64,000 nucleotides of DNA from GCA-003244245 sp050699875 (GTDB lineage: Bacteria; Actinomycetota; Actinomycetes; Mycobacteriales; Pseudonocardiaceae), in NCBI GenBank assembly GCA_050699875.1, contig JBOHFX010000167.1:47998-111997 (forward strand), written 5' to 3'. Every line of letters starts with the position of its first letter. Within the stretch, counting starts at the first letter, position 1. The notes under the pieces were generated by a model that saw only the letters and a list, made by a program, of their open reading frames with translations, was not told the DNA's origin and searched no databases. The position numbers and the translations under genes were made by a program. Positions 51,319 through 60,400 of this stretch are shown one piece after another.

Positions 51319-52185
51319 GTGACTTCCCCCGAAGGGACCTACCCTCCGGAAGGGACCTACCCTCCGGAAGGGACCCACCTCCCGGAAGAGACCCACCTCG
51401 AGGGCACCTACGCCGAAGGAGCTTCGGCCCAAGCATCTGACCTTGCGGAGACCTACCCCGAAGGCGGGCAGGATCTGAACGGGCTGTTCGATGCCGATAG
51501 CCCCGAGATCACCGAGAACAGTGCCGAAGCGAACCCCGACGCCGGTGCAGCCGCGATCGATCCGGAGCCGGCCGACCCGGTCGACGAGTTGCGCTCTGCG
51601 CTGGCCACCGCTTCCGGCGCATGGTATGTGGTGCACTCATACGCCGGCTACGAGAACAAGGTGAAGGCGAACCTGGAGACCCGGATCCAGACCCTGGACG
51701 TCGAGGACTACATCTTCCAGGTCGAAGTGCCCACCGAAGAGGTCACCGAGATCAAGAACGGTCAGCGCAAGCAGGTGCAGCGCAAGGTGCTGCCCGGCTA
51801 CATCTTGGTCCGAATGGACCTCAACGACGCCTCGTGGAGTGCGGTACGGAATACGCCGGGAGTCACCGGGTTCGTCGGCGCCACCTCGCGGCCCTCGCCG
51901 TTGACCCTGGACGAGGTGCTGAAGTTCCTCGCCCCGCGGGTGGCACAACCCAAGGTGCCAGTCGGCGCCGGCAAGCAAGCGGCAGGCGCCGGCGGCGCCA
52001 AGTCCGCAATCGAAGTCGACTTCGAGGTGGGCGAGTCGGTCACCGTTATGGACGGTCCGTTCGCCACGTTGCCGGCGACGATCAACGAGGTCAACATCGA
52101 CGCGCAGAAGCTCAAGGTGCTGGTGTCAATTTTCGGGCGGGAAACTCCGGTCGAGCTCTCATTCAGCCAAGTCGCCAAGATCTGA
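51319..52185 (+). CDS. nusG: Transcription termination/antitermination factor NusG with repeat-bearing N-terminal extension
   Basis: 288 aa from GTG 51319 (GAGGA five bases upstream); ATG 51292 is a possible longer start. The NGN domain begins at about residue 105 (GAWYVVHSYAGYENKVKANLETRI, then PGYILVRMDLNDASWSAVRNTPGVTGFVG) and the KOW domain lies near the end (FEVGESVTVMDGPFATLPATINEVN). NusG couples RNA polymerase to ribosomes or Rho. The first 100 residues are an acidic, probably disordered extension carrying tandem EGTYPP repeats. Actinobacterial NusG often has an acidic extension, but these tandem repeats are unusual. Confidence 0.93.
   Translation: MTSPEGTYPPEGTYPPEGTHLPEETHLEGTYAEGASAQASDLAETYPEGGQDLNGLFDADSPEITENSAEANPDAGAAAIDPEPADPVDELRSALATASGAWYVVHSYAGYENKVKANLETRIQTLDVEDYIFQVEVPTEEVTEIKNGQRKQVQRKVLPGYILVRMDLNDASWSAVRNTPGVTGFVGATSRPSPLTLDEVLKFLAPRVAQPKVPVGAGKQAAGAGGAKSAIEVDFEVGESVTVMDGPFATLPATINEVNIDAQKLKVLVSIFGRETPVELSFSQVAKI
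51331..51384 (+). repeat. Tandem 18-bp repeat inside nusG
   Basis: Two identical copies of an 18-bp unit (51331-51348, 51349-51366) and a third copy with several changes (51367-51384), followed by further degenerate copies to about 51420. Each unit encodes EGTYPP or a variant. It looks like recent in-frame expansion. Confidence 0.9.
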
Positions 52186-52230
52186 CCGGCGCGGCGCCGG
52201 TCGAGAACCACCAGGTGCGAGGAAGGAACC

Positions 52231-52665
52231 ATGCCCCCCAAGAAGCGCAAGAGGCTCGCGGCCACCGTGAAGCTCGCACTAGAGGCCGGTACCGCGAACC
52301 CGGCCTCGGTCGGGCAGGCGCTGGGCCCGCACGGTTTGAACATCATGGAGTTCTGCAAGGCCTACAACGCTGCAACGCAGAACAGTCGTGGTGAGGTCGT
52401 TCCGGCGGTGATCTCGGTCTACGAGGACCGCTCGTTCGACTTCGTACTCAAGACCCCGCCCGCCTCGGTGCTGCTGCTCAAGGCGGCCGGAGTGGCCAAG
52501 GGATCGGCAGAGCCGCACAAGACCAAGGTCGCCAAAATCGGCCGCGATCAGGTCCGGGCCATCGCCGAGCGCAAACGTGAAGATCTCAACGCCAACGACA
52601 TCGATGCGGCGATCAAGATCATAACTGGCACCGCCCGATCGATGGGAATCACCGTCGTCGACTAG
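52231..52665 (+). CDS. rplK: 50S ribosomal protein L11
   Basis: 144 aa from ATG 52231. Standard L11: VKLALEAGTANPASVGQALGPHGLNIMEFCKAYNAAT, then FDFVLKTPPASVLLLKAAGV and the C-terminal RNA-binding half. It starts MPPKKRKRLAAT, a slightly basic variant of the usual MPPKKKK. L11 binds 23S rRNA and is the thiopeptide site. Followed by rplA. Confidence 0.97.
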   Translation: MPPKKRKRLAATVKLALEAGTANPASVGQALGPHGLNIMEFCKAYNAATQNSRGEVVPAVISVYEDRSFDFVLKTPPASVLLLKAAGVAKGSAEPHKTKVAKIGRDQVRAIAERKREDLNANDIDAAIKIITGTARSMGITVVD

Positions 52666-52781
52666 CGAGTGTGCGTTCCGGGCTCGGGAATTCCAGGGGT
52701 CTGGCAATAGTCCTAGTACGTGTGGGAGGGCCAAGCGCTGGTCCGTACCACGACTGTTCGTCAGCGAAGAAGGGCAGTGAC

Positions 52782-53504
52782 ATGAAGCGCAGCAAGTCTT
52801 ACCGCCAAGCCGCCGAGAGGATCGACCGCAGCAGGCTGTACAGCCCTATGGAGGCTGCGGCGTTGGCCAAGGAGACCTCTCCCAGCACGATCGACGCCAC
52901 TGTTGAAGTGGCCATGCGGCTCGGTGTGGACCCCCGCAAGGCCGATCAAATGGTTCGTGGCACGGTCAATCTGCCGCATGGCACCGGCAAGGTGGTTCGC
53001 GTCATCGTCTTCGCCAGCGGCGACCGGGCCGCTGAGGCAGCGGCCGCAGGCGCTGACGCGGTCGGCTCCGAGGACCTGATCGAGCGCATCCAAGGCGGCT
53101 GGTTGGACTTCGACGCCGCCATTGCGGCGCCGGACCAGATGGCCAAGGTCGGCCGGATCGCCAGGATCCTGGGTCCCCGCGGCCTGATGCCCAACCCGAA
53201 GACCGGCACCGTCACGCCGGACGTCGCCAAGGCCATCGCGGACATCAAGGGTGGAAAGATCAACTATCGGGTGGACAAGCAGTCCAACCTGCACCTGATC
53301 ATTGGCAAGGTCTCCTTTGACACCGACAAGCTGGTGGAGAACTACGCCGCCGCGCTCGACGAGGTGCTGCGGAGCAAGCCGGCAGCCGCCAAAGGGCGTT
53401 ACCTGAAAAAGGTCAACTTCTCTACCACCATGGGCCCCGGCATCCCGGTCGACCCCAACCGCACCCGCAACCTGCTGATCGACGACCCTGCTGCCACTTC
53501 CTGA
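52782..53504 (+). CDS. rplA: 50S ribosomal protein L1
   Basis: 240 aa from ATG 52782. Typical L1 (KRSKSYRQAAERIDRSRLYSPMEAAALAKE, VDPRKADQMVRGTVNLPHGTGK, GPRGLMPNPKTGTVTPDVAKAI). L1 binds the 23S L1 stalk and can repress its own operon. A GAAGAAGG site lies just upstream. The 116-base gap from rplK contains no gene. Followed by the rplJ leader. Confidence 0.97.
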   Translation: MKRSKSYRQAAERIDRSRLYSPMEAAALAKETSPSTIDATVEVAMRLGVDPRKADQMVRGTVNLPHGTGKVVRVIVFASGDRAAEAAAAGADAVGSEDLIERIQGGWLDFDAAIAAPDQMAKVGRIARILGPRGLMPNPKTGTVTPDVAKAIADIKGGKINYRVDKQSNLHLIIGKVSFDTDKLVENYAAALDEVLRSKPAAAKGRYLKKVNFSTTMGPGIPVDPNRTRNLLIDDPAATS

Positions 53505-53589
53505 GCAAACCCGCCTCGCTCGCCGGGCCAGGCAAGTTGGTCGCCTCATGCAACCTCCTGCTGGCCGGTCGAAGGCCACAGCGGGGTCA

Positions 53590-53830
53590 TTGCTAGGCTG
53601 ACGGCAGTTCCACCGAAGACCGCTGGTCTGCCGTGCCGTTGGCACGGACGAAGGTCCCGCTGGTGCGGGCGGCCCGCGCAGGAGGATGTGGTCGTGCCGC
53701 TATGTCGCGCCGTCGTGCGCCGCTTGGCTACGCCCCGCGCCTACTGCGCGTGGGCGTTCGTCGTTTCCGGGCCCGGGTGTGGTGTGCCTTGCGGGCCATC
53801 CGACCAGCTGACGCACCACATCGATGCCTA
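53590..53830 (+). promoter_or_regulatory. Probable L10 (rplJL) mRNA leader
   Basis: The 376-base gap before rplJ contains, at about 53595-53690, a CCGAAGACCGCTGGT...GAAGGTCCCGC type arrangement of paired stems. It is close to the actinobacterial L10 leader bound by the L10-L12 complex for autoregulation. A short GCCGG/CCGGC hairpin lies just before the rplJ ribosome site. Boundaries are approximate; a covariance search would settle it. Confidence 0.6.
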
Positions 53831-53880
53831 TACCGCCGGCTGAGCCGGCCTTGCACGACTTCAACGACAGGAGGCGATCC

Positions 53881-54429
53881 ATGGCTAGACCGGACAAGGT
53901 CGAAGCCGTTGCCGAAATCGCGGACCAGTTCCGCACTGCCACGGCCGCGGTCGTGACCGAGTACCGTGGCCTGTCCATGACGCAGATGACCAGCCTGCGT
54001 CGTTCCCTTGGCGCCGAGACCACCTACCGGGTCGCCAAGAACACCTTGGTTTCACGTGCCGCCCGGGACGCCGGCGTGCAGGGTCTTGATGAGCTGTTCA
54101 TCGGCCCCACCGCGATCGCGTTCGTCCACGGCGAGCCGGTCGTGGCGGCCAAGCTGCTGCGCGATTTCGCCAGGGAGAACAACGCGCTGGTGATCAAGGG
54201 TGGATACCTGGACGGCCGTGCGCTGACCGTCGCCGAGGTGGCCCGGATCGCGGATCTGGAGTCCCGCGAGGTGCTGCTGGCCAAGCTGGCCGGCGCGATG
54301 AAGGCCAACCTCAGCAAGGCCGCGAGGCTGTTCGCCGAACCGGCCTCCCAGGTCGCTCGGTTGGCCGCGGCCCTGAGGGACAAGCAACAAGAGCATCAAC
54401 CCGCCACCGACGAGCCCGCCGCCGACTGA
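53881..54429 (+). CDS. rplJ: 50S ribosomal protein L10
   Basis: 182 aa from ATG 53881, with GGAGG upstream. Standard L10 (RPDKVEAVAEIADQFRTATAAVVTEYRGLSMTQM, ETTYRVAKNTLVSRAA). The C-terminal tail (LAAALRDKQQEHQPATDEPAAD) is the L7/L12 binding helix plus an acidic extension. It forms the stalk base with L7/L12 and likely represses via the leader. Confidence 0.97.
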   Translation: MARPDKVEAVAEIADQFRTATAAVVTEYRGLSMTQMTSLRRSLGAETTYRVAKNTLVSRAARDAGVQGLDELFIGPTAIAFVHGEPVVAAKLLRDFARENNALVIKGGYLDGRALTVAEVARIADLESREVLLAKLAGAMKANLSKAARLFAEPASQVARLAAALRDKQQEHQPATDEPAAD

Positions 54430-54479
54430 CACCCGCACGACGCTACCGACAACAAGATCACAAAAGGAGAGCCGCCATC

Positions 54480-54869
54480 ATGGCGAAGATGAGCACCGAC
54501 GATCTGCTTGATGCGTTCAAGGACATGACGCTGCTCGAGCTGAGCGATTTCGTGAAGAAGTTCGAGGAGACTTTTGATGTCACCGCCGCGGCGCCGATCG
54601 CCGTGGCGCCGGGTCCCGGGGCCGGAGCCGCCGAAGCCCCGGTCGCCGAGGAGAAGGACGAGTTCAACGTCGTCCTCGAGGCCATCGGCGAGAAGAAGAT
54701 CCAGGTCATCAAGGTGGTCCGGGAGGTCGTCTCCGGGCTGGGTCTCAAGGAGGCCAAGGACCTCGTCGAGAGCGCCCCCAAGCCGCTGCTGGAGGGCGTT
54801 CCCAAGGACCAGGCTGAGGCGGCCAAGGCGAAGCTGGAGGAAGCCGGCGCGAAGGTCAGCCTGTCCTGA
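54480..54869 (+). CDS. rplL: 50S ribosomal protein L7/L12
   Basis: 129 aa from ATG 54480. N-terminal dimerisation domain (DDLLDAFKDMTLLELSDFVKKFEETFDV), alanine/proline hinge and the C-terminal factor-binding domain (DEFNVVLEAIGEKKIQVIKVVREVVSGLGLKEAKDLVESAPK). It recruits translational GTPases. Followed by a strong bidirectional hairpin. Confidence 0.97.
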   Translation: MAKMSTDDLLDAFKDMTLLELSDFVKKFEETFDVTAAAPIAVAPGPGAGAAEAPVAEEKDEFNVVLEAIGEKKIQVIKVVREVVSGLGLKEAKDLVESAPKPLLEGVPKDQAEAAKAKLEEAGAKVSLS

Positions 54870-54891
54870 GACTCGGCACCACCCACCGCAT

Positions 54892-54938
54892 TCAGCGGGC
54901 GCAGCGGGGTGATATGACCCGCCCGCTCAGCCCGCTGA
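54892..54938. terminator. Large bidirectional hairpin between rplL and the converging hydrolase
   Basis: A perfect 9-bp outer stem, TCAGCGGGC (54892-54900) with GCCCGCTGA (54930-54938), encloses an inner near-complementary arm (CAGCGGGGT/ACCCGCCCGCT) around GATATG. It overlaps the last codons of the converging hydrolase gene, so it probably terminates both transcripts. Confidence 0.65.
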
Positions 54939-55814
54939 GTGTGGGGCCGGTCGGGTCACAGGAAGGTGCTGGTTGAGCCAGGTGACCAAGTCGGTGAGGA
55001 TCGCCTCGCGTTCGGGCTCGTTGAACACTTCGTGGTACAGGCCCTGGTAGCGGCGCAGCGTTTTGTCCGGCGAGGACGCCGTGTCGTGCACCATCGCGGA
55101 GCCGGTCAGGGCGCATATTCGGTCGTCGGTGCCGTGCAGCAGCAACAGCGGCACGGACAGCCGGGGCAGCCGGGCAGGCAGCGCCACCATCGTCGCAAGG
55201 ATCTCGGCTCCAGTGCGGGCTTTGACCTTCCCTCGGTACACCAGCGGGTCATCGCGGTAGGCGCGGACCACCTCCGGGTCCCTACTGATCTTCTGGTCGG
55301 CCGCGAGGGTGGCCACGGCGAGGTCGGGGACCAGCGCCGAAAGCACTCCTGCCAGCCGCCTTTGCAGCGCCGAGCCGACCATCACCTCCACGGCCGCCCC
55401 GGACACCACCAGTCCGTCCAAGAGAATGCTGGGTTCCGTGGCCCCCGGTTCGGTGGCCCAGTGCAGCGCGATCAGGCCGCCGACCGAGTGGCCGACCATG
55501 AATACCGGTGCGCCGGGATGACGTTGAGCCGCGAACTGCACAAATCGGTCGAGGTCATCCACGATCAGTGCCATCCGCTCGATATTGCCTCGTCGCCCGC
55601 CGGTTCGTCCGTGCCCGCGATAGTCGGCGGCGTAGGCCGCGAAGCCAGCCGTGGCCAGCCAAGAGCCGACGTGCGCGTAGCGCCCGGAGTGCTCATGGAT
55701 ACCGTGCACGATGACGACGATGGCCCGAGCCCGAGCCCGGGGCACCCAGGCCTGCCAGTACCCGGACCATCCGGCGCCGATATCCCGGTGTCCTTGTTCA
55801 TGGCTGGTGCTCAC
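54927..55814 (-). CDS. Alpha/beta hydrolase, monoacylglycerol-lipase-like (S33/hydrolase_4)
   Basis: 295 aa. Catalytic triad visible: nucleophile in FMVGHSVGGLIALHW, aspartate in LLLHGTDDRICA and histidine in YQGLYHEVFNE, plus the oxyanion segment VIVHGIHEHSGRYAHVGSWL. This pattern fits monoacylglycerol lipase/lysophospholipase-like serine aminopeptidase-fold proteins. Physiological substrate unknown. It is antisense to the ribosomal/rpo genes on both sides. Confidence 0.87.
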   Translation of the reverse strand: MSTSHEQGHRDIGAGWSGYWQAWVPRARARAIVVIVHGIHEHSGRYAHVGSWLATAGFAAYAADYRGHGRTGGRRGNIERMALIVDDLDRFVQFAAQRHPGAPVFMVGHSVGGLIALHWATEPGATEPSILLDGLVVSGAAVEVMVGSALQRRLAGVLSALVPDLAVATLAADQKISRDPEVVRAYRDDPLVYRGKVKARTGAEILATMVALPARLPRLSVPLLLLHGTDDRICALTGSAMVHDTASSPDKTLRRYQGLYHEVFNEPEREAILTDLVTWLNQHLPVTRPAPHSAG

Positions 55815-55897
55815 GGACCACCTCCTCGCCGGCTACCACCGCCATCCTGCGGGCCTTGGGTGCCCGCGGCCACCAACCCCAGTCCCTCCTACCCTGG

Positions 55898-56500
55898 ATG
55901 ACCATGACCAGCATCGCTAGCCAACGGACCTCTCCGGGTCGGACCGGCCTGGGCGGCCCGCTCAGGACCATCACGATCGCGGTGGCGGTGGCCGCCGTGA
56001 TTGCCCTCGCCGCCGCGGGCTGGTTCGGGTTGTCCTGGTACCGCGTGGCGCACGACGAATCGCTTGCCCTGGGCATGACCCGAGAAGCCGTGCTGCAGGA
56101 CTCCCAACGGGCGGCGTTCAATCTCAACTCGCTCGATTATCGGAGTGTTCAGGACGGGTTGACGCTGTGGGAGCAGTCCGCGGCGGGTCCTCTGCTCACC
56201 GAGCTGCAGGCCAACCGGAACACCTATGTCGGCGCCATCACAGAGTCGAAAACGATCACAACCGCGAGGGTGCTCGACGCCGCGGTCGCCACCTTCGACG
56301 AACGTTCCGGTACCGCGCAGGTGCTGGCCGGGGTTGATGTCACATCGCAAACCGACCAACGCGATCCGAGCTGCGTGCACCGGCGCATCCGGCTCGAGAT
56401 GATCCGGGTCGGAGACACCTGGAAGGTCGGCACGTTGGCGCCGTTCGGCGACATCTACCCGGAGCCAGGACCGTGTACCGCATCCTCGTCACCGAAGTAG
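55898..56500 (+). CDS. Mce-associated membrane protein-like (VirB8-fold)
   Basis: 200 aa from ATG 55898. One N-terminal membrane helix (ITIAVAVAAVIALAAAGWFGLSWY), then a soluble alpha+beta domain of about 150 residues with LNSLDYRSVQDGLTLWEQSAAGPLLTELQ, a pattern typical of Mce-associated proteins (MAS). It is followed 13 bases later by a paralogue, the two probably being co-translated. No mce genes are in the window, so the transport partner is elsewhere or absent. Confidence 0.7.
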   Translation: MTMTSIASQRTSPGRTGLGGPLRTITIAVAVAAVIALAAAGWFGLSWYRVAHDESLALGMTREAVLQDSQRAAFNLNSLDYRSVQDGLTLWEQSAAGPLLTELQANRNTYVGAITESKTITTARVLDAAVATFDERSGTAQVLAGVDVTSQTDQRDPSCVHRRIRLEMIRVGDTWKVGTLAPFGDIYPEPGPCTASSSPK

Positions 56501-56513
56501 GGAGACAGCCGAC

Positions 56514-57083
56514 GTGACCATCCCGGCCCCCCCACAAACCGCCCCCGTCGGGGAGGTGGCGAAGCCGACCCGGCGTCTGACTGGCGTGGCGACGCTGGTG
56601 GCATTGGTCGCTGCGCTGGTGATCGCGCTTGGCCTGGGTTTCTGGTTCCGCGGCGAGGTCGACCAGTTGGTAGGGACCGGGGCGGCGAGCAACGACGCGC
56701 TGGTCGATGCAGGCACGACTGCCCAGGTCTCCAGCCAGATGGGCGAAGCGGTGCGACGCGTCTTCTCCTACGACTTCGCCCGGTTAGATGACAACGAACG
56801 GGCGGCCGCCGCCGTCGTCACCGGCCCGTTCGCTGAAAAGTTCCGGGAAGACTTCGCTCGGGTGCGCGAGATGGCTCCCTCGCAGCAGGCCGTGGTGGTG
56901 GCGACGGTGCCGGCGCTGGCCGTCAAGGTGCTCGAAGGGGACCGGGCGACCGTGCTGGTATTCGTCGACCAAGAGGCGCGCCAGGGCAGCCAAGCCCAGC
57001 CCCTGCGCGCCCCGGCACGGCTGGCCATCACGGCGCAACGCGTGGGTGGCAGTTGGAAGATCGCCGATGTGGAGTCCTTTTGA
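56514..57083 (+). CDS. Second Mce-associated-like membrane protein
   Basis: 189 aa from GTG 56514. One membrane helix (LTGVATLVALVAALVIALGLGFWF) followed by a soluble domain with VSSQMGEAVRRVFSYDFARLDDNERAAAAVVTGPFAEKFREDF, paralogous in layout to the preceding gene. Both likely share a VirB8-like fold. It ends 408 bases upstream of rpoB. Confidence 0.7.
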   Translation: MTIPAPPQTAPVGEVAKPTRRLTGVATLVALVAALVIALGLGFWFRGEVDQLVGTGAASNDALVDAGTTAQVSSQMGEAVRRVFSYDFARLDDNERAAAAVVTGPFAEKFREDFARVREMAPSQQAVVVATVPALAVKVLEGDRATVLVFVDQEARQGSQAQPLRAPARLAITAQRVGGSWKIADVESF

Positions 57084-57490
57084 TGGCCTGCGCACCTGCC
57101 CGTGCCGGACCTCAGCCAACTCGGGGGCCGATAAGCCGGACCGATCAGCGCAATAGCCGCTGACCGTACACATCCGACCACTGATCGGACGACGACCCCT
57201 TGACGGGGACCGTCTGGCAGGTCACTCTAGTGGCACGCTCGCGCCGAGTTCATACCGGCGCTGGACAGTCGCCGTCCTAGCGGTTAGACTGCTTCTTTGC
57301 GCTGCCCTCTACTCAGTTCCCTGCCCCAGGGGCCTATCGGGCTGCGTTAATTGTAACAACCCGAGGCATCAACCGAGGCACCTACCACAACTACATCTAA
57401 CAACTGCACCATCACAGCGCGGGGAGCGCGGTCGCCGGACGACCACGCGGTCCTGCGCTCGGCAGCGCTAGTGTTCGGAAGGACGCAATC
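57084..57490 (+). promoter_or_regulatory. rpoB upstream region with a good promoter match
   Basis: A 407-base spacer before rpoB. TGGACA (57262-57267) and TAGACT (57285-57290) separated by 17 bases make a convincing vegetative-type promoter about 200 bases before the start codon. A second TTGACG near 57199 has a poorer -10. The region from 57300 to 57490 would be the rpoBC leader; I see no clear riboswitch. Confidence 0.55.
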
Positions 57491-60400
57491 TTGGCAGTCT
57501 CCCGCCCGACCAAGACCTCTGCTGCGAACCACTCCGTACCCCGTCTCCCGGGGGCTCCGGCCCGTCCGTCCTTCGCGAAGATCCGCGAGCCGCTCGAGGT
57601 CCCCGATCTGCTGGACTTGCAGCTCCAATCCTTCGAGTGGCTGATCGGTGCCGACGAGTGGTTCAAGCGTCGCACCGATGCCGGTGACGAGCAACCCATC
57701 GGTGGTCTCGCCGAGGTGCTCGAGGAGATCTCCCCGATCGAGGACTTCTCCGGCTCGATGTCCCTGTCCTTCTCTGATCCTCGCTTCGATGAGGTCAAGG
57801 CCTCCGTCGAGGAGTGCCGGGACAAGGACATGACCTACGCGGCGCCCCTGTTCGTCACGGCCGAGTTCACCAACAACAACACCGGTGAGATCAAGTCACA
57901 GACGGTGTTCATGGGTGACTTCCCGATGATGACCAACAAGGGCACCTTCATCATCAACGGAACCGAGCGGGTCGTCGTGTCCCAGCTCGTCCGTTCCCCT
58001 GGCGTGTACTTCGACCACTCGGTGGACAAGACCACTGATAAGGACGTCTACAGCGTCAAGATCATTCCCAGCCGTGGTGCCTGGCTGGAGTTCGACGTGG
58101 ACAAGCGCGACACGGTGGGCGTGCGGATCGACCGCAAGCGCCGCCAGCCGGTGACCGTGCTGCTCAAGGCTCTGGGATGGACGACGGAGCAGATCGCGGC
58201 GCGCTTCGCACATTCCGAGACGCTGCTCGCCACCCTGGAGAAGGACCACACCGGCGGCCCCGATGAGGCGTTGCTGGACATCTACCGCAAGCTGCGCCCG
58301 GGCGAGCCGCCCACCAAGGAGAGCGCGCAGGCCCTCCTGGAGAACCTCTTCTTCAAGGTCAAGCGCTATGACCTTGCCAAGGTCGGTCGCTACAAGGTCA
58401 ACAAGAAGCTCGGTTTGGACCTGCCGTACCGCAGCGGGGTGCTCACCGAGGACGACATCGTCACCACCATCGACTACCTGGTCCGGTTGCATGCGGACGA
58501 AACGACGATGCCGACCGCAGCGGCAGCCTCCGGTGGAACGCCCGGCGACGTGGTGCCGGTGGAGACCGACGACATCGACCACTTCGGCAACCGCCGGCTG
58601 CGCACCGTGGGGGAGTTGATCCAGAACCAGATCCGGGTTGGTCTGTCCCGGATGGAGCGGGTCGTGCGGGAGCGGATGACCACCCAGGACGTCGAGGCCA
58701 TCACGCCACAGACGCTGATCAACATCCGGCCGGTGGTGGCGGCGATCAAGGAGTTCTTCGGCACGTCTCAGCTGTCCCAGTTCATGGATCAGACCAACCC
58801 GTTGGCAGGGTTGACCCATAAGCGGAGGCTGTCCGCGCTGGGTCCCGGTGGTCTGTCCCGGGAGCGGGCCGGCTTCGAGGTCCGGGACGTGCACCATTCG
58901 CACTACGGCCGGATGTGCCCGATCGAAACCCCGGAGGGTCCGAATATCGGGCTCATCGGCTCGCTGTCCTCCTATGCCCGGGTCAACCCGTTCGGCTTCA
59001 TCGAGACGCCCTACCGCAAGGTTGTCGGCGGCCGCGTCACCGAGCAGATCGACTACCTGACCGCCGATGAGGAGGACCGGCACGTCATCGCGCAGGCCAA
59101 CGCGGTGCTGGCCGAGGACGGTCACTTCGCCGAGGAGCGCGTGCTGGTCCGGCGCAAGGGCGGCGAGGTCGACTACATCAACCCGCAGGGCGTGGACTAC
59201 ATGGACGTCTCGCCGCGGCAGATGGTCTCGGTGGCCACCGCGATGATCCCGTTCGTCGAGCATGACGACGCCAACCGGGCGCTGATGGGTGCCAACATGC
59301 AGCGCCAGGCGGTGCCGCTGTTGCGCAGCGAGTCGCCGCTGGTGGGAACCGGGATGGAGCTGCGGGCCGCGGTGGACGCAGGCGATGTCGTGGTGGCCGA
59401 CAAGGCCGGCGTGGTCGAGGAGCTGTGCGCCGACTACGTCACCGTGATGGCCGACGACGGCAGCCGGCAGACCTACCGGATGCACAAGTTCCACCGATCC
59501 AACCAGGGCACGTGCATCAACCAGCGACCCATGGTGGCCGAGGGCGACCGGGTGGAGATCGGCCAGGTGATCGCCGACGGGCCGTGCACCGACTCCGGTG
59601 AGATGGCCCTGGGTAAGAACCTGCTGGTGGCGATCATGCCGTGGGAGGGTCACAACTACGAAGACGCGATCATCCTGAGCCAGCGTCTGGTGCAGGACGA
59701 CGTGCTCACCTCGATCCACATCGACGAGCACGAGATCGACGCTCGGGACACCAAGCTCGGCGCCGAGGAGATCACCCGGGATATCCCGAATGTCTCCGAG
59801 GAGGTGCTGGCTGATCTCGACGAACGCGGCATCATCCGGATCGGTGCCGAAGTGCAGGCCGGGGACATTCTGGTCGGCAAGGTGACGCCCAAGGGCGAGA
59901 CCGAGTTGACGCCAGAGGAGCGGCTGCTGCGCGCCATCTTCGGTGAGAAGGCGCGGGAGGTCCGCGACACCAGCCTCAAGGTTCCGCACGGGGAGACCGG
60001 CAAGGTCATCGGCATCCGGGTGTTCTCCCGGGAGGACGACGACGAGTTGTCACCCGGCGTCAACGAGCTGGTGCGGGTCTACGTGGCGCAGAAGCGCAAG
60101 ATCCAGGACGGTGACAAGCTCGCCGGCCGGCACGGCAACAAGGGCGTCATCGGCAAGATCCTCCCGGTGGAGGACATGCCCTTCCTGCCCGACGGCACGC
60201 CGGTGGACATCATCCTCAACACCCACGGCGTGCCCCGCCGGATGAACATCGGACAGATCCTGGAGACACACCTGGGTTGGATCGCCAAGAGCGGGTGGCA
60301 GATCAACGGTGATCCGGAGTGGGCTTCCCGGCTGCCTGAGGAGCTCTACAAGGCGCAGCCGGGCACCGTGGTCGCCACGCCGGTGTTCGACGGCGCTCGG

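Noticed and set aside
57896..59989. Long antisense frame (about 697 aa) inside rpoB
   Set aside because: It is the complementary-strand shadow of a high-GC gene: low-complexity His/Asp/Val-rich translation and no family resemblance.
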